Assembly (NCBI RefSeq): GCF_023078475.1
Contig: NZ_CP095741.1
Span: 1,116,001-1,180,000 of the forward strand
Reading direction: 5' to 3'
DNA length: 64,000 nt
From: Luteibacter aegosomaticola
GTDB lineage: Bacteria > Pseudomonadota > Gammaproteobacteria > Xanthomonadales > Rhodanobacteraceae
A program made the position numbers and the translations under genes. A model generated the notes under the pieces. That model searched no databases. It was not told where the DNA came from and worked only from the letters and a program-made list of their open reading frames with translations. This document shows positions 17,343 through 26,454 of this stretch, in pieces (the first letter of the stretch is position 1; each line of letters opens with the position of its first letter).

Positions 17343-18281
17343 GTGACCGATTCCCTTGTCGAAACCCTCGTTTCCGACGACGTGCTGCACCGCTTCATGC
17401 TCGAAAAGGCGGGCGTGCGCGGCGTGCTCGTGCGCCTGGGCCACAGCTGGCAGGAGATCTCATCACGCGTTGAATACCCGGAAGCCCTGCGGAATACGCT
17501 GGGCGAGGCTGTGGCGGCCAGTGCGCTGCTCACGGGCAATATCAAGTTCGAGGGCTCGTTGTCGCTGGAGTTCAAGAGCCAGGGCGCCGTGCGCCTGCTG
17601 TTCGCCGAAACCACCGACAAGGGCCGCGTGCGCGGCCTGGCGCGCTTCAACGCGGAAGCCCTGCGCGATGCGAAGACCCTGGGCGACAAGGTCGATCTCG
17701 TCTCGCTCGATGAGGCGATGCTGGCGATCACCGTGGGCCACGCTGAAAAAGGGCGTTACCAGGGTGTGGTGACGCTGGACGACACGTCCTCGCTGCGTGA
17801 CGCGCTGGAGGGCTACTTCGAACGCTCGGAGCAGTTGCCTGCCCGTATCCTGCTGGCTGCGGACGGTGAGCATGCCGTGGGCCTGATGCTCCAGCCCGTA
17901 CCGGGCGAGGGTGGCCACAGCGCGGCGGATGCGGACGACGACGCGTGGGAGCGGGTGGGCCACCTCACGGCGACCCTGGGTGCGCAGGAGATGCTCTCGA
18001 CGCGTCCGGAAGAGCTGATGTACCGCCTGTTCCACGAAGAAGGCGTGCTCGTGTACGACCCGAGGCCGCTGGCGTTCGGCTGCACCTGCTCGCGCGAGCG
18101 CGTGGAAGGCATGCTGCGTGCGCTGGGCCGCGAGGAAGTCGAGGCCGCCCTGAAGGATCGCGACGGCGAAATCGAAGTGATCTGCGAGTTCTGCGCCACG
18201 CGCTACGCGTTCGACCGCGTCGATGCGGAGCAACTGCTCGCTGGCCCGGATACACCGCCGGCGCCGCAGACCCTGCAATAA
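17343..18281 (+). CDS. hslO: Hsp33 redox-regulated chaperone
   Basis: A 312-aa cytosolic holdase that is switched on by oxidation. The four zinc-binding cysteines are C247 and C249 (CTC) and C281 and C284 (CEFC). The core domain starts with DVLHRFMLEKAGVRGVLVRL and includes GNIKFEGSLSL. GTG 17343 has AGGAG 6 nt upstream and starts the protein where homologues do. It stands alone between mtgA (divergent) and the c-di-GMP protein (convergent). Confidence 0.95.
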   Translation: MTDSLVETLVSDDVLHRFMLEKAGVRGVLVRLGHSWQEISSRVEYPEALRNTLGEAVAASALLTGNIKFEGSLSLEFKSQGAVRLLFAETTDKGRVRGLARFNAEALRDAKTLGDKVDLVSLDEAMLAITVGHAEKGRYQGVVTLDDTSSLRDALEGYFERSEQLPARILLAADGEHAVGLMLQPVPGEGGHSAADADDDAWERVGHLTATLGAQEMLSTRPEELMYRLFHEEGVLVYDPRPLAFGCTCSRERVEGMLRALGREEVEAALKDRDGEIEVICEFCATRYAFDRVDAEQLLAGPDTPPAPQTLQ

Positions 18282-18319
18282 CGGCCGCCGTGGCGGCGTG
18301 ATCGCGCTTGCGCGCGATC
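18282..18319. terminator. Possible hairpin terminator between convergent genes
   Basis: Two GC-rich hairpins in a 42-bp gap: GGCCGCC-GT-GGCGGC, and GATCGCGC-TTGC-GCGCGATC (18300-18319). No T tract follows, so intrinsic termination is uncertain. Confidence 0.35.
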
Positions 18320-18323
18320 CCCG

Positions 18324-21221
18324 CTAGGCGTCCAACGAGAGCGGCGAGCCCAGCCACTTGCTCGCCGGCGCCGGCTGGGCGAACAGGAAGCCCTGCCCAA
18401 ACCGGCAGCCGATGCGGCGCAGGGCGCGCATCTGCGATTCCGTCTCGATGCCTTCCGCGATCACCTGCATCCGCAGCGAGTTGGCCAGTGCCTGGATGGC
18501 GCGGACGACGGCCGTGCTGTGACCCTCGCTTTCCTCGGCGGGCAGCTCGATCACGAACGAGCGATCGATCTTGAGCGTCTCGATCGGGTATTGGTGCAGG
18601 TAGCTCAGCGACGAATAGCCCGTGCCGAAATCGTCGAGCGCGACGCCGACACCATGGTGGCGCAGGTTTTCCAGGATCCGCTTCACCTGGGCCGGGTTCT
18701 CGAGCAGGGCGCGTTCGGTGACCTCGACGCGGATGCAGCGTGCCGGCACCTGATGCTCGGCGAAAAGATCGAGCAGGCGCTGGTCGAGGTTTGGCGAGCG
18801 GAAATGGCTACCGCTCACGTTGATGCTGATGAAGCCTTCGTCGCGCGTGAGCGCCCGTGCCTGGCGGGCGACCTGCTCGAAGATCTGCCAGTCGATGGCT
18901 TCGGCGCAGCCGGTGTCTTCGGCCACGGCCAGGAACTCTGCAGGCGGTAGCAGGCCGCGTTCCGGGTGGCGCCAGCGCAGCAGCGCCTCGTAGCCCACCA
19001 CGCGGTTTTCTTCCAGGTCCACGATGGGCTGGAAGAACGGTACGAACTCATTGCGGGCGATCGCCCGGCGCAGGTCACCCTCGAGCTCGAGCAACAGCAA
19101 CGCCTCGCGGCGCAGGCGGTCATCGAACACGGCGGCGCGATGGCGACCTTCAGCCTTCGCGCGGTACATGGCCGAATCCGCATCGCGCAGCAGCTCTTCC
19201 GGCCGGGTGTAATCCGGGGTGGGCAATGCGATGCCGATCGACGCCGAGGTGAAGATTTCCTTCGCACCCAGGCGGAACGGGGTCTGCAGCTGCGCGATGA
19301 TGCGCTCGGCGATATGCGTGGCGGCCGCCGGATCGGTAATACCTTCCACCAGCACGGCGAACTCATCACCGCCCAGGCGTGCGACCACGTCGCGCGTCTT
19401 GAGGCAGGCGCGCACACGGCCACCCACCTGGAAAAGCAGATCGTCGCCAACGAGGTGGCCAACCGAATCGTTGATCACCTTGAAGCGGTCGAGGTCGATG
19501 AACAGGACGGCGAAAAGATCCGTCGGGGTTTCGCGGTAGTGGTTCAGCGCCTGCTCGAGCCGCTGCAGGAGCAGCGTGCGGTTGGGCAGGCCGGTGAGCG
19601 AATCGTGCAGGGTTTCGTACTTGAGGCGGCGCTCGACGCGCTCGCGCTCGGCGATCTGCTCGCGCAGGTCGCGGTTCGCCAGGGCCAGCGCGCGGGTGCG
19701 CTCGGTGACGCGGCGTTCGAGGCTGGCGTAGGCCTGCTTCAGCGATTCGGTCGTGTACTTGCGCTGCAGGGCGTTCGCGATGTGGTAGCTCACGAACGTG
19801 AGCAGCTCCTGGTCGCGTGCGCTGTAGGTGTGCTCGGGCGTGTAGCTCTGCACGGCGAGCACGCCCATCGATTTCTCGTTCCAGATGAGCGGCACGCCCA
19901 GCCAGTGCAGTGAACGCGCGCCGCTGGCCTGGAGCACCTGCTCACGATTGAGGCGATCGATCTCCTCCCGATCCGCCAGTAGCGCCTTGCCATTGCGCAG
20001 CACGTATTCCGTGAGGCCCCGGCCCAGTTCGCGCGGTTCGCGCACACCATCGAGTTCATCGACGGAATACGGGAAGGTCAGCTTGTTCTGGTCTTCGGAG
20101 AGCAGGGCGATGTAGAAGTTGCGCGCATAGAGCAGGCCACCGATGACGCGATGCACGGCGGCGTAGAAATTCTCGATGCTGTCCGAGGTATTGGCCAGCT
20201 CGGCGATGCGGAAAAGTGCGGCCTGGAGACGTTCGCCGCGCTGGCGCTGGAGCACCTGCTGGCGCAGCACGCGGTTGGCCTCGCGCAGGGCGGCCGTGCG
20301 CGTGGTGACGCGACGCTCCAGCTCTTCGTGGGCCTGGCGGCGCTCCAGTGCGGTCTGCACATGCTGCGCCACGTAGGTGAGCAGCTCGCGATCATTCTGC
20401 GTATAGCGGGTATCCGGGCGGTAGCTCTGTACCACCAGCGCCCCGACCACATCGTCACCGCGCTTCATCGGCACGCCGAGCCAGTCGTCGCTGGGCGGCC
20501 CGATCGGCACGCGGGGACCCGGCAGGTTCTTCTCCAGCTCGGTGCTGGCGCCCATCATCGATTTGCCGCTCTTCAGCACATGCCAGGTGAGCGTGTTCTC
20601 GATGGCCTCGATGGGGCGGATACCTTCAGGATCCGGGATATCCGGATCGACCGAATCGACGAAGTAGGGAAAGCGCACCGTGCGGTTCTGCGCGTCGTAC
20701 AGCACGATGAAGAAATTTTCGGCGTACATGAGGCTGCCCACGATGCCGTGGAGGGCGCTCATCATGTCGTTCATGTTGTGCTCGGCGCCTGCCTGTTCGG
20801 CAATGGCGTAGAGCGCACGCTGGAGCCGCTCGGCCAGGGCCAGGCGCGAGATCGCTTCGTAAAGGTTCGCGGTTTCCGCCAGCTGACGCAGCCGGGCCGT
20901 GGCCAGGCGGCCGAGCCAGCCGATCATGTCGGCCCAGGGCGCGGCATCCTGCTCGGTGGTATGCAGTTCGAGGAAACGCTCGGTTTGCGGATCGCTCCCC
21001 AGCTCGACGGCCTGCGGGCCCTGCTCCAGCCCGGCGCCGGCGGCATCGCGCCAGGCGATACGGGCCTCCGGCAGCAGGCAGCGGGCAAACGCTTCGCATT
21101 CATTGCGCACGCTCTCGGCGTCCGCGGCCCGCAACAGGCGCTCCACGGCATCGTGCAAGGGCTCGATCTCGCCGTGACCGGGCGCCTGCAACGAGGGGCT
21201 TTGTGATGGAGCGATGGTCAT
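18324..21221 (-). CDS. GAF-GAF-GGDEF-EAL cyclic-di-GMP signalling protein
   Basis: A 965-aa soluble protein. After an N-terminal helical region come GAF domain 1 (about 131-293), a coil (294-330), GAF domain 2 (331-487), a coil (488-535), GGDEF (about 536-700) and EAL (about 712-960). The synthase motif GGDEF is intact at 617-621 (RLGGDEFAVL). EAL is intact at 745-747, with DDFGTGYSSL later. Both synthesis and hydrolysis of c-di-GMP are therefore possible by motif. The two GAF-coil blocks resemble each other along their length (for example WLGVPMK.../WLGVPLI..., VVQSYRPD/AVQSYTPE), suggesting an internal duplication. No membrane helix, so the signal should be cytosolic. Confidence 0.93.
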   Translation of the reverse strand: MTIAPSQSPSLQAPGHGEIEPLHDAVERLLRAADAESVRNECEAFARCLLPEARIAWRDAAGAGLEQGPQAVELGSDPQTERFLELHTTEQDAAPWADMIGWLGRLATARLRQLAETANLYEAISRLALAERLQRALYAIAEQAGAEHNMNDMMSALHGIVGSLMYAENFFIVLYDAQNRTVRFPYFVDSVDPDIPDPEGIRPIEAIENTLTWHVLKSGKSMMGASTELEKNLPGPRVPIGPPSDDWLGVPMKRGDDVVGALVVQSYRPDTRYTQNDRELLTYVAQHVQTALERRQAHEELERRVTTRTAALREANRVLRQQVLQRQRGERLQAALFRIAELANTSDSIENFYAAVHRVIGGLLYARNFYIALLSEDQNKLTFPYSVDELDGVREPRELGRGLTEYVLRNGKALLADREEIDRLNREQVLQASGARSLHWLGVPLIWNEKSMGVLAVQSYTPEHTYSARDQELLTFVSYHIANALQRKYTTESLKQAYASLERRVTERTRALALANRDLREQIAERERVERRLKYETLHDSLTGLPNRTLLLQRLEQALNHYRETPTDLFAVLFIDLDRFKVINDSVGHLVGDDLLFQVGGRVRACLKTRDVVARLGGDEFAVLVEGITDPAAATHIAERIIAQLQTPFRLGAKEIFTSASIGIALPTPDYTRPEELLRDADSAMYRAKAEGRHRAAVFDDRLRREALLLLELEGDLRRAIARNEFVPFFQPIVDLEENRVVGYEALLRWRHPERGLLPPAEFLAVAEDTGCAEAIDWQIFEQVARQARALTRDEGFISINVSGSHFRSPNLDQRLLDLFAEHQVPARCIRVEVTERALLENPAQVKRILENLRHHGVGVALDDFGTGYSSLSYLHQYPIETLKIDRSFVIELPAEESEGHSTAVVRAIQALANSLRMQVIAEGIETESQMRALRRIGCRFGQGFLFAQPAPASKWLGSPLSLDA

Positions 21222-21497
21222 CGCCTGCGTGGTTTCCGGTCGTGGTCGGTTGAGTCTATATGCGTTCAGGCCAAGGCGCGACGGGGCGCCGGGGCGCCAG
21301 TCTCACGGCGCCTGCGCCACCCCCGTGGCTTCTCCCCTTATCTGCATAAACGGCAGCCCAGCTTTTTTCTTAAGAGGCCCCTGATTGGGTGTTAGTAAAA
21401 AGTAAAATGGGGTATGCTGACGCCATCCCGCCATGGCTGGTGCGGGGGGAACGGGGAAAGCCAGCCACCCTTGTAGATACGGTTGATTACGGTCGCC
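21222..21497. other. Intergenic region between divergent genes
   Basis: Space of 276 bp between the c-di-GMP gene (-) and the exported protein gene (+). A short AT-rich stretch at about 21383-21412 precedes TATGCT (21413-21418), a possible -10 for the rightward gene. No clear -35 was found. No small gene is supported. Confidence 0.35.
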
Positions 21498-22460
21498 ATG
21501 CGTAAGTCCTTGCTCACCACGTTGCTGTTCATGCCGCTCGCCGCGGCAGGGCAGGTCGTGCCTGTGGGTTCGGATACCTCGCCGGCCCGCCTGTTGGCGG
21601 CGCCCGTGGAGGGCGATGCCGGCCAGAGCAACGTGCCGCTGTGGCGTTCGGATGACGGCCGCACGCTTTCCGCGACGACGGAAAGCCGCCCCGATACGAC
21701 CAATCCGCTGGGCGTACGCCCCGTGCAGTCGGGCCCGTTCCTGTCCAGCGGCCTCCAGTACGATCTCGGCCCGCGCGTTTCCGCGCACGCCAACGTCAGC
21801 GGGCAGAGCTGGATCAATTCGTCGGAATCCTGTGGTACGCCGGCTGCCGCCGCGCGCAGCGGCGATCGCTGCAGCACGCCGGGTACGCCGCCGCGTATCG
21901 TCGGTAGCGAAGTCGGTGCCACGTACAGCGGTGCCGGCTACAGCGTCGGTATCGGCGTGGGTTCGTCGCGCCCCACGGGTGCGGGCGCCGCGCTTCCGCG
22001 CGTCGTGCCGGGCCTCACCACCGCGTCGGGCCTGCCGTTCAGTGCACTTTCCTCGAGCACCGAACTCAATGCCCACGGCCGCCTCGAACTGGGTACGCGC
22101 AGTGGCATCGATCTTGGCGCCAGCGTGGGCCGGGTCCGCCTGGTGCCAGGCAACCTGCTTGGCATGGGGGCCGTCGACCAGAAGTCGCTTAGCCTCGGTG
22201 TTGATCGTGGTCCGCTGTATGGCGCCATCACCGGCCGCACCATGCAGCCGGAAGCCGGTACGGTAAACGCCCTCAATGGCGACCGTCGCTGGAACGCCAT
22301 CGACCTGGGTGTCACCTTCCGCCTGCCGTGGCGCGGTGAGCTGTCGGTCGGTGCGCAGAACGTGTGGTCCTCGGGTTCGGGTGAGCCCGCCGCCGGGCCC
22401 AACTTGCGTGAGCCCGATCAGTCACGTACGCCGTACGTGCAGTACCACCAGGATCTATAA
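21498..22460 (+). CDS. Exported beta-rich protein, probably outer membrane
   Basis: A 320-aa protein with a signal peptide (MRKSLLTTLLFMPLAAAGQ). The mature part is rich in Gly, Ser, Arg and alternating hydrophobic residues (GLQYDLGPRVSAHANVSG, EVGATYSGAGYSVGIGVG, HGRLELGTRSGIDLGASVG, LGVTFRLPWRGELSVGAQNVW), which suggests an antiparallel beta-barrel or beta-sheet surface protein. Two Cys flank a short loop (SCGTPAAAARSGDRCS). I do not recognise a named family. ATG 21498 is chosen because it opens the signal peptide. Confidence 0.65.
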   Translation: MRKSLLTTLLFMPLAAAGQVVPVGSDTSPARLLAAPVEGDAGQSNVPLWRSDDGRTLSATTESRPDTTNPLGVRPVQSGPFLSSGLQYDLGPRVSAHANVSGQSWINSSESCGTPAAAARSGDRCSTPGTPPRIVGSEVGATYSGAGYSVGIGVGSSRPTGAGAALPRVVPGLTTASGLPFSALSSSTELNAHGRLELGTRSGIDLGASVGRVRLVPGNLLGMGAVDQKSLSLGVDRGPLYGAITGRTMQPEAGTVNALNGDRRWNAIDLGVTFRLPWRGELSVGAQNVWSSGSGEPAAGPNLREPDQSRTPYVQYHQDL

Positions 22461-22490
22461 AAAAAAGCCGCGAGATTCGCGGCTTTTTTT
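22459..22490. terminator. Bidirectional terminator
   Basis: A-rich lead, then AAGCCGCGA-GAT-TCGCGGCTT and a T tract. It lies between the exported protein gene (+) and the convergent DUF4097 gene (-). Confidence 0.93.
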
Positions 22491-22503
22491 GGTGGCGATC
22501 CCC

Positions 22504-23415
22504 TCAGTTCCCGTTCCGCCGAACCTTCACATCCCCACTGAACGCCTCCAGGTGGATGTTGCCGGCACCGCTACCGATCGTCGTCTTCAGCTCTTTGCCC
22601 GGACCATCATCACCCTTGGTCGGGGTGCCGAAATCGCTGCGCAGGTCGCCGCTGAAGGTGGAGGCTTCCAGGCGCGCCGAGGTGTTGCCCGGCAGGCCGA
22701 GTTCCACATCGCCACTCATGGAATCCACCGTGAGTTTGCCGCCATCGCTGATGCCGCCGAGGATCTTGGTGTCGCCCGATACGGTGCTGAAGTTCGCATC
22801 CTTCCACGGACCGCCGCCGATCGTCATGCGGCCCGACACGGTCTGCGCCTCGATCTTGTCGCTGATCGACGGTGCGGTGATGTCGCCAGACACCGTCTGC
22901 AGATCGGCCTTGCCAGCCTTGCCGGCCAGGTCGATCGTGCCGCTGACCGTCTGCATGCTGACATCCGGTGAGCGCACGTTGGCGCGGATGCGCCCGCTTA
23001 CGGAATCGACCGAGACCTTGCCGCCGTCGAGCCCGTCGATGCTGACGGGCGCGCTGACCACGTTGATGTCGATCTGCACGGAGCGCGGCACGCGCACGTT
23101 CAGGACGGTGGGCTGCATGCGGGTGTCATTGCCCCAGCTGCCGAACCAGCCGTTCTTGCCGCTGCCGGTTTCTACGCGGATATCGATGTTGCCGCCGTCG
23201 CCTTCCAGTTCGAGCGGTTTCGCGCCATCGCCGAGGGTGCCGGTGACCTGCACCTGGTTCTTGTCCCAGGCGGTGACCGTGACTTCACCCTTGGTGTTGT
23301 CGATGCTGATCTTTGCCGTGGGCCGGATATCTTTCGACAGGTTGATCGGTGTCGAGGCATACGCCTGACCGATCGACAGCGCCAGCAGCAGGGGAGTGAG
23401 GTAGAGCGTTTTCAT
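22504..23415 (-). CDS. Exported DUF4097-type beta-helix protein
   Basis: A 303-aa protein with a signal peptide (MKTLYLTPLLLALSIGQAYA). The mature part consists of short repeats around D/V-x-T-V-S-G (VDSVSGRIRANV, MQTVSGTIDLAG, LQTVSGDITAPS, AQTVSGRMTIGG, FSTVSGDTKILG, VDSMSGDVELGL), which predict a right-handed beta-solenoid, as in DUF4097/putative adhesin proteins. It is the last gene of the unit headed by the ECF sigma factor. Families of this kind often accompany sigma/anti-sigma pairs; the exact function is unknown. Confidence 0.85.
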   Translation of the reverse strand: MKTLYLTPLLLALSIGQAYASTPINLSKDIRPTAKISIDNTKGEVTVTAWDKNQVQVTGTLGDGAKPLELEGDGGNIDIRVETGSGKNGWFGSWGNDTRMQPTVLNVRVPRSVQIDINVVSAPVSIDGLDGGKVSVDSVSGRIRANVRSPDVSMQTVSGTIDLAGKAGKADLQTVSGDITAPSISDKIEAQTVSGRMTIGGGPWKDANFSTVSGDTKILGGISDGGKLTVDSMSGDVELGLPGNTSARLEASTFSGDLRSDFGTPTKGDDGPGKELKTTIGSGAGNIHLEAFSGDVKVRRNGN

Positions 23416-23444
23416 GGGGATGGATCCTGGCGTTGGTCGCGGTT

Positions 23445-23867
23445 TTAGCCGGCCTGCTTATCGATGTTGCGCAGGCGATCGCGCTGGCGTTCGGTTTTCT
23501 GCAGCAGCCGCTGGAGTGCGGCGGACTGCGGGGAATCCTGCATGGCCTGGGTGAGCTCCATGCGAGCGGCATCCAGTTCCACCGCGGCACCCGTAAGGCG
23601 CGGATCGGCGGGCTTCCAGTTCGTGTGGGCCTCGGCGATGGCATCGCTGCCGCCGGGCGCCAGATGCAGGCCGATGCCGCCGCTGATGACGGCGACCGCC
23701 GCGATGGCGGCTGCCATCAGCCAGGGCTGTGCACGTCGGTGTCGCGACGGTGCCGTGGCCACCGGGGCTTCATCGAGCCGGGCTTCGATATCCGCCCATA
23801 GGTCGCGTCGGGGCGCGGCAGGGCGGTTGAGTGAGCGCATCTGGCGCAGGTAATCGAGTTCGTTCAT
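23445..23867 (-). CDS. Single-pass membrane protein, probable anti-sigma factor
   Basis: A 140-aa protein. The N-terminal ~45 residues are cytosolic (MNELDYLRQMRSLNRPAAP). One membrane helix follows (about 48-68, PWLMAAAIAAVAVISGGIGLHL), then a periplasmic helical part. The start overlaps the stop of the ECF sigma gene by 4 nt. Position and topology fit an anti-sigma factor. No zinc-type HxxxCxxC motif is present, so the call rests mainly on context. Confidence 0.65.
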   Translation of the reverse strand: MNELDYLRQMRSLNRPAAPRRDLWADIEARLDEAPVATAPSRHRRAQPWLMAAAIAAVAVISGGIGLHLAPGGSDAIAEAHTNWKPADPRLTGAAVELDAARMELTQAMQDSPQSAALQRLLQKTERQRDRLRNIDKQAG

Positions 23868-24454
23868 GGCCTTTCTCCCAGCACGCGGCGGAGCAGGCCG
23901 CGCGCACGGTGTAACTGTGCTTTTGAGGAACCGACCGCCATCTCCAGTTCGATGGCGATCTCCTCGTGCTTCCAGCCTTCCACGTCATGCAGCACGAGGA
24001 CGGCGCGGGCCCGCGGGGGTAAACCCGCAATGGCCTTTTCCAGTTCATCGCGCTCGATGGCGCGCAGCGGATGATCGGGGTCGGTGATGTCCGGCAGATG
24101 TTCGTCGTCGACGATGCTGACGGGATCGGCGTTGCGGGCGCGTATGGACATGAGCGCCACGTTGACCGCCAGCCGGTAAACCCAGGTGCCGAACGCGCTC
24201 TCGAAGCGGAAGCTGTCCAGCTTCTGCCAGGCGCGGATGAAGGCTTCCTGGGTGAGGTCTTCCGCGCGGGCGTGGTCGAAGGCGGCCAGGCGGAGCACGG
24301 CGCCGTACACGCGATCGGCGTGGCGGCGGTACAGGATTTCGAAGGCCTTGCGGTCGCCGGCCTTCGCCGCGCGCACAGTGTCGTCATCCGACGTCGTGGC
24401 GACGGGCAGCTCAGGCTGCATGAAGGAAGTGGCGGCGAGGCATAGGGCGTTCAT
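23864..24454 (-). CDS. ECF-type RNA polymerase sigma factor
   Basis: A 196-aa sigma factor with regions 2 and 4 only. Region 2 includes AFEILYRRHADRVYGAVLRL and AEDLTQEAFIRAWQ. Region 4 includes LPPRARAVLVLHDVEGWKHEEIA and the helix-turn-helix IELEMAVGSSKAQLHRAR. It heads a three-gene unit with the membrane protein and the DUF4097 protein, probably an envelope-sensing circuit. Start is uncertain: ATG 24421 (MQPELPVA) would give 185 aa. Neither start has a strong ribosome site. Confidence 0.9.
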   Translation of the reverse strand: MNALCLAATSFMQPELPVATTSDDDTVRAAKAGDRKAFEILYRRHADRVYGAVLRLAAFDHARAEDLTQEAFIRAWQKLDSFRFESAFGTWVYRLAVNVALMSIRARNADPVSIVDDEHLPDITDPDHPLRAIERDELEKAIAGLPPRARAVLVLHDVEGWKHEEIAIELEMAVGSSKAQLHRARGLLRRVLGERP

Positions 24455-24521
24455 CTTGCCAGCTTGGATGCCGCCACGGGTAAAACGGTTTAATCGGTCA
24501 CGAGACCGCCATGTGACCGGG

Positions 24522-24559
24522 GCCCCTGTAGGAGCGCGCTAGCGCGCTCCTACAGGGGC
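24522..24559. repeat. 38-bp perfect palindrome, REP-like
   Basis: GCCCCTGTAGGAGCGCGCT followed directly by its exact reverse complement. It contains the GTAGGAGC core seen in the longer REP pairs at 45.7 and 57.6 kb. It lies between the pckG stop and the sigma factor start, so it could end pckG transcription or shape the sigma factor promoter region. Confidence 0.85.
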
Positions 24560-24566
24560 AAGGGCG

Positions 24567-26357
24567 TCAGGCTACCCGTTCGCCGCGGCGCTCCACGGCG
24601 GCTTCCAGGGCCTCGCTGACCCGGGCCCGTTCGGCCTTCAGGCGCTCGGGCATGCGGGTGCCGAAACCGTCGAGGTAGGTGCCGATGGCATTCAGCTCCT
24701 CGACCCAGCCGTCGACATCCACATGGAGCAGCTCATCGACCACCGCGGGGCTGACGTCCAGTCCGTCGGTGTTGAGCTCGCCCTTGGCCGGCACGACGCC
24801 AATGGGTGTGGCCTTGCCCGTGGCGTGGCCTGCGACGCGCTGGATCATCCAGTCGAGTACGCGGAGGTTTTCGCCGTAGCCGGGCCACATGAAGCGGCCG
24901 TCGGCATCCTTGCGGAACCAGTTCACGTGGAAGATGCGGGGGAGCTTCGCACCGGGCTTGTCGAACGACAGCCAGTGGGCGAAGTAGTCCGCGAAGTTGT
25001 AGCCGCAGAACGGCTTCATCGCCATGGAGTCGCGGCGCAGTACGCCGACGGCCCCGGTCGCCGCGGCCGTCGTTTCGGAACCCATCGAAGCGCCGACCAG
25101 GACGCCATGCGCCCAGTCCTTCGCCTCGAAGACCAGCGGTACGAGCGAGGGCCGGCGGCCGCCGAACACGATGGCGGAGAGGGGAACGCCGCTAGCGTCT
25201 TCCGATTCCGGTGCCCAGCTGGGGCACTGCTTTGCGGAGACAGTGAAGCGCGAGTTCGGATGTGCGGCGGGGCCGTTGGCGGCATCGAACGGGCGACCCT
25301 GCCAGTCGGTCACCGGTTCGCCTTCACCCAGGCCTTGCCACCAGGGGCGGCCATCGGCCGTGATGGCCGTGTTGGTGAATATGGCATCGTGGCCGAGCGT
25401 GGCGAGTGCGGCCGGGTTGGTGCCCGCACCGGTGCCCGGCGCCACGCCGAAATAGCCGGCTTCCGGGTTGATCGCCCACAGGCGCCCATCGGCACCCGGG
25501 GTCATCCAGCAGATGTCGTCGCCGACCGTCCACACCTTCCAGCCGTCCTTCTTGTAACCGCCGGTGGGGATGAGCATGGCCAGGTTGGTCTTACCGCAGG
25601 CCGAGGGGAATGCGGCGGCGATGTAGTGTTTCTCGCCCTGCGGATTCTCGATGCCGACGATAAGCATGTGCTCGGCGAGCCAGCCTTCCTTGCGCGCCTG
25701 GTAGCTGGCGATGCGCAGCGCGTGGCACTTCTTGCCGAGCAGCGCATTGCCGCCGTAGCCCGAGCCGTACGACTTGATCGAGAGCTCTTCGGGGAAATGC
25801 ATGATGAAGCGGCGTTCCGGATCGAGTTCGCCGGTGGAGTGCAGGCCCTTCACGAATACACCTTCGCGCTCGATGCGCGCCAGCGCCGCTGCGCCCATGC
25901 GGGTCATGATGCGCATGTTGGCGACGACGTACGGGCTGTCGGTGATCTCGACGCCGCAACGGGCGATCGGCGAATCGATCGGACCCATGCAGTAGGGGAT
26001 CACGTACATGGTGCGCCCGCGCATGGCGCCTTCGAACAGGGCGTCCATCTTCGCGTGGCCGTCGGCCGGGGCCATCCAGTGGTTGTTCGGGCCGGCGTCG
26101 TCTTCCTCCGGCGTGCACACGAAGGTCAGGTGCTCCACGCGCGCCACATCCGACGGGTGCGAACGGTGCAGGTAGCTGCGTGGGTTGGTCTTCTCGTTGA
26201 GCGGGAGAAGATCACCGCTGGCGAGCATGGTTTCGACGAGGCGGGCGTACTCCGCATCGGAGCCATCGCACCACACGACGGAGGCGGGCTCCGTCAGGCG
26301 TGCGACATCATCAACCCATCGATTCAGTGCTTCCAGTGAACTGCCTTGCGAACCCAT
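24567..26357 (-). CDS. pckG: Phosphoenolpyruvate carboxykinase (GTP)
   Basis: A 596-aa GTP-dependent enzyme that converts oxaloacetate to phosphoenolpyruvate, the entry step of gluconeogenesis. The P-loop is FPSACGKTN (250-258), with the hyper-reactive Cys254 typical of GTP-type enzymes and absent from ATP-type. KSYGSGYGGNALLGKKC (195-211) and the metal-site region VGDDICWM are also present. Length is normal (~600). It is monocistronic, with its own upstream space after the TetR gene. Confidence 0.96.
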   Translation of the reverse strand: MGSQGSSLEALNRWVDDVARLTEPASVVWCDGSDAEYARLVETMLASGDLLPLNEKTNPRSYLHRSHPSDVARVEHLTFVCTPEEDDAGPNNHWMAPADGHAKMDALFEGAMRGRTMYVIPYCMGPIDSPIARCGVEITDSPYVVANMRIMTRMGAAALARIEREGVFVKGLHSTGELDPERRFIMHFPEELSIKSYGSGYGGNALLGKKCHALRIASYQARKEGWLAEHMLIVGIENPQGEKHYIAAAFPSACGKTNLAMLIPTGGYKKDGWKVWTVGDDICWMTPGADGRLWAINPEAGYFGVAPGTGAGTNPAALATLGHDAIFTNTAITADGRPWWQGLGEGEPVTDWQGRPFDAANGPAAHPNSRFTVSAKQCPSWAPESEDASGVPLSAIVFGGRRPSLVPLVFEAKDWAHGVLVGASMGSETTAAATGAVGVLRRDSMAMKPFCGYNFADYFAHWLSFDKPGAKLPRIFHVNWFRKDADGRFMWPGYGENLRVLDWMIQRVAGHATGKATPIGVVPAKGELNTDGLDVSPAVVDELLHVDVDGWVEELNAIGTYLDGFGTRMPERLKAERARVSEALEAAVERRGERVA

Positions 26358-26454
26358 ACCGGTGTGGTCTCCACGTAATTGCCTGTAGAGACAGTAGTTT
26401 GCGGTTCGTGGTATTTACAAGGCACGGCGCAGCAAATTTGCGGCGCCGTTCAGG

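Noticed and set aside
24723..26339. Long plus-strand open frame inside pckG
   Set aside because: Antisense shadow of pckG; composition typical of reverse-frame translation in high-GC DNA.
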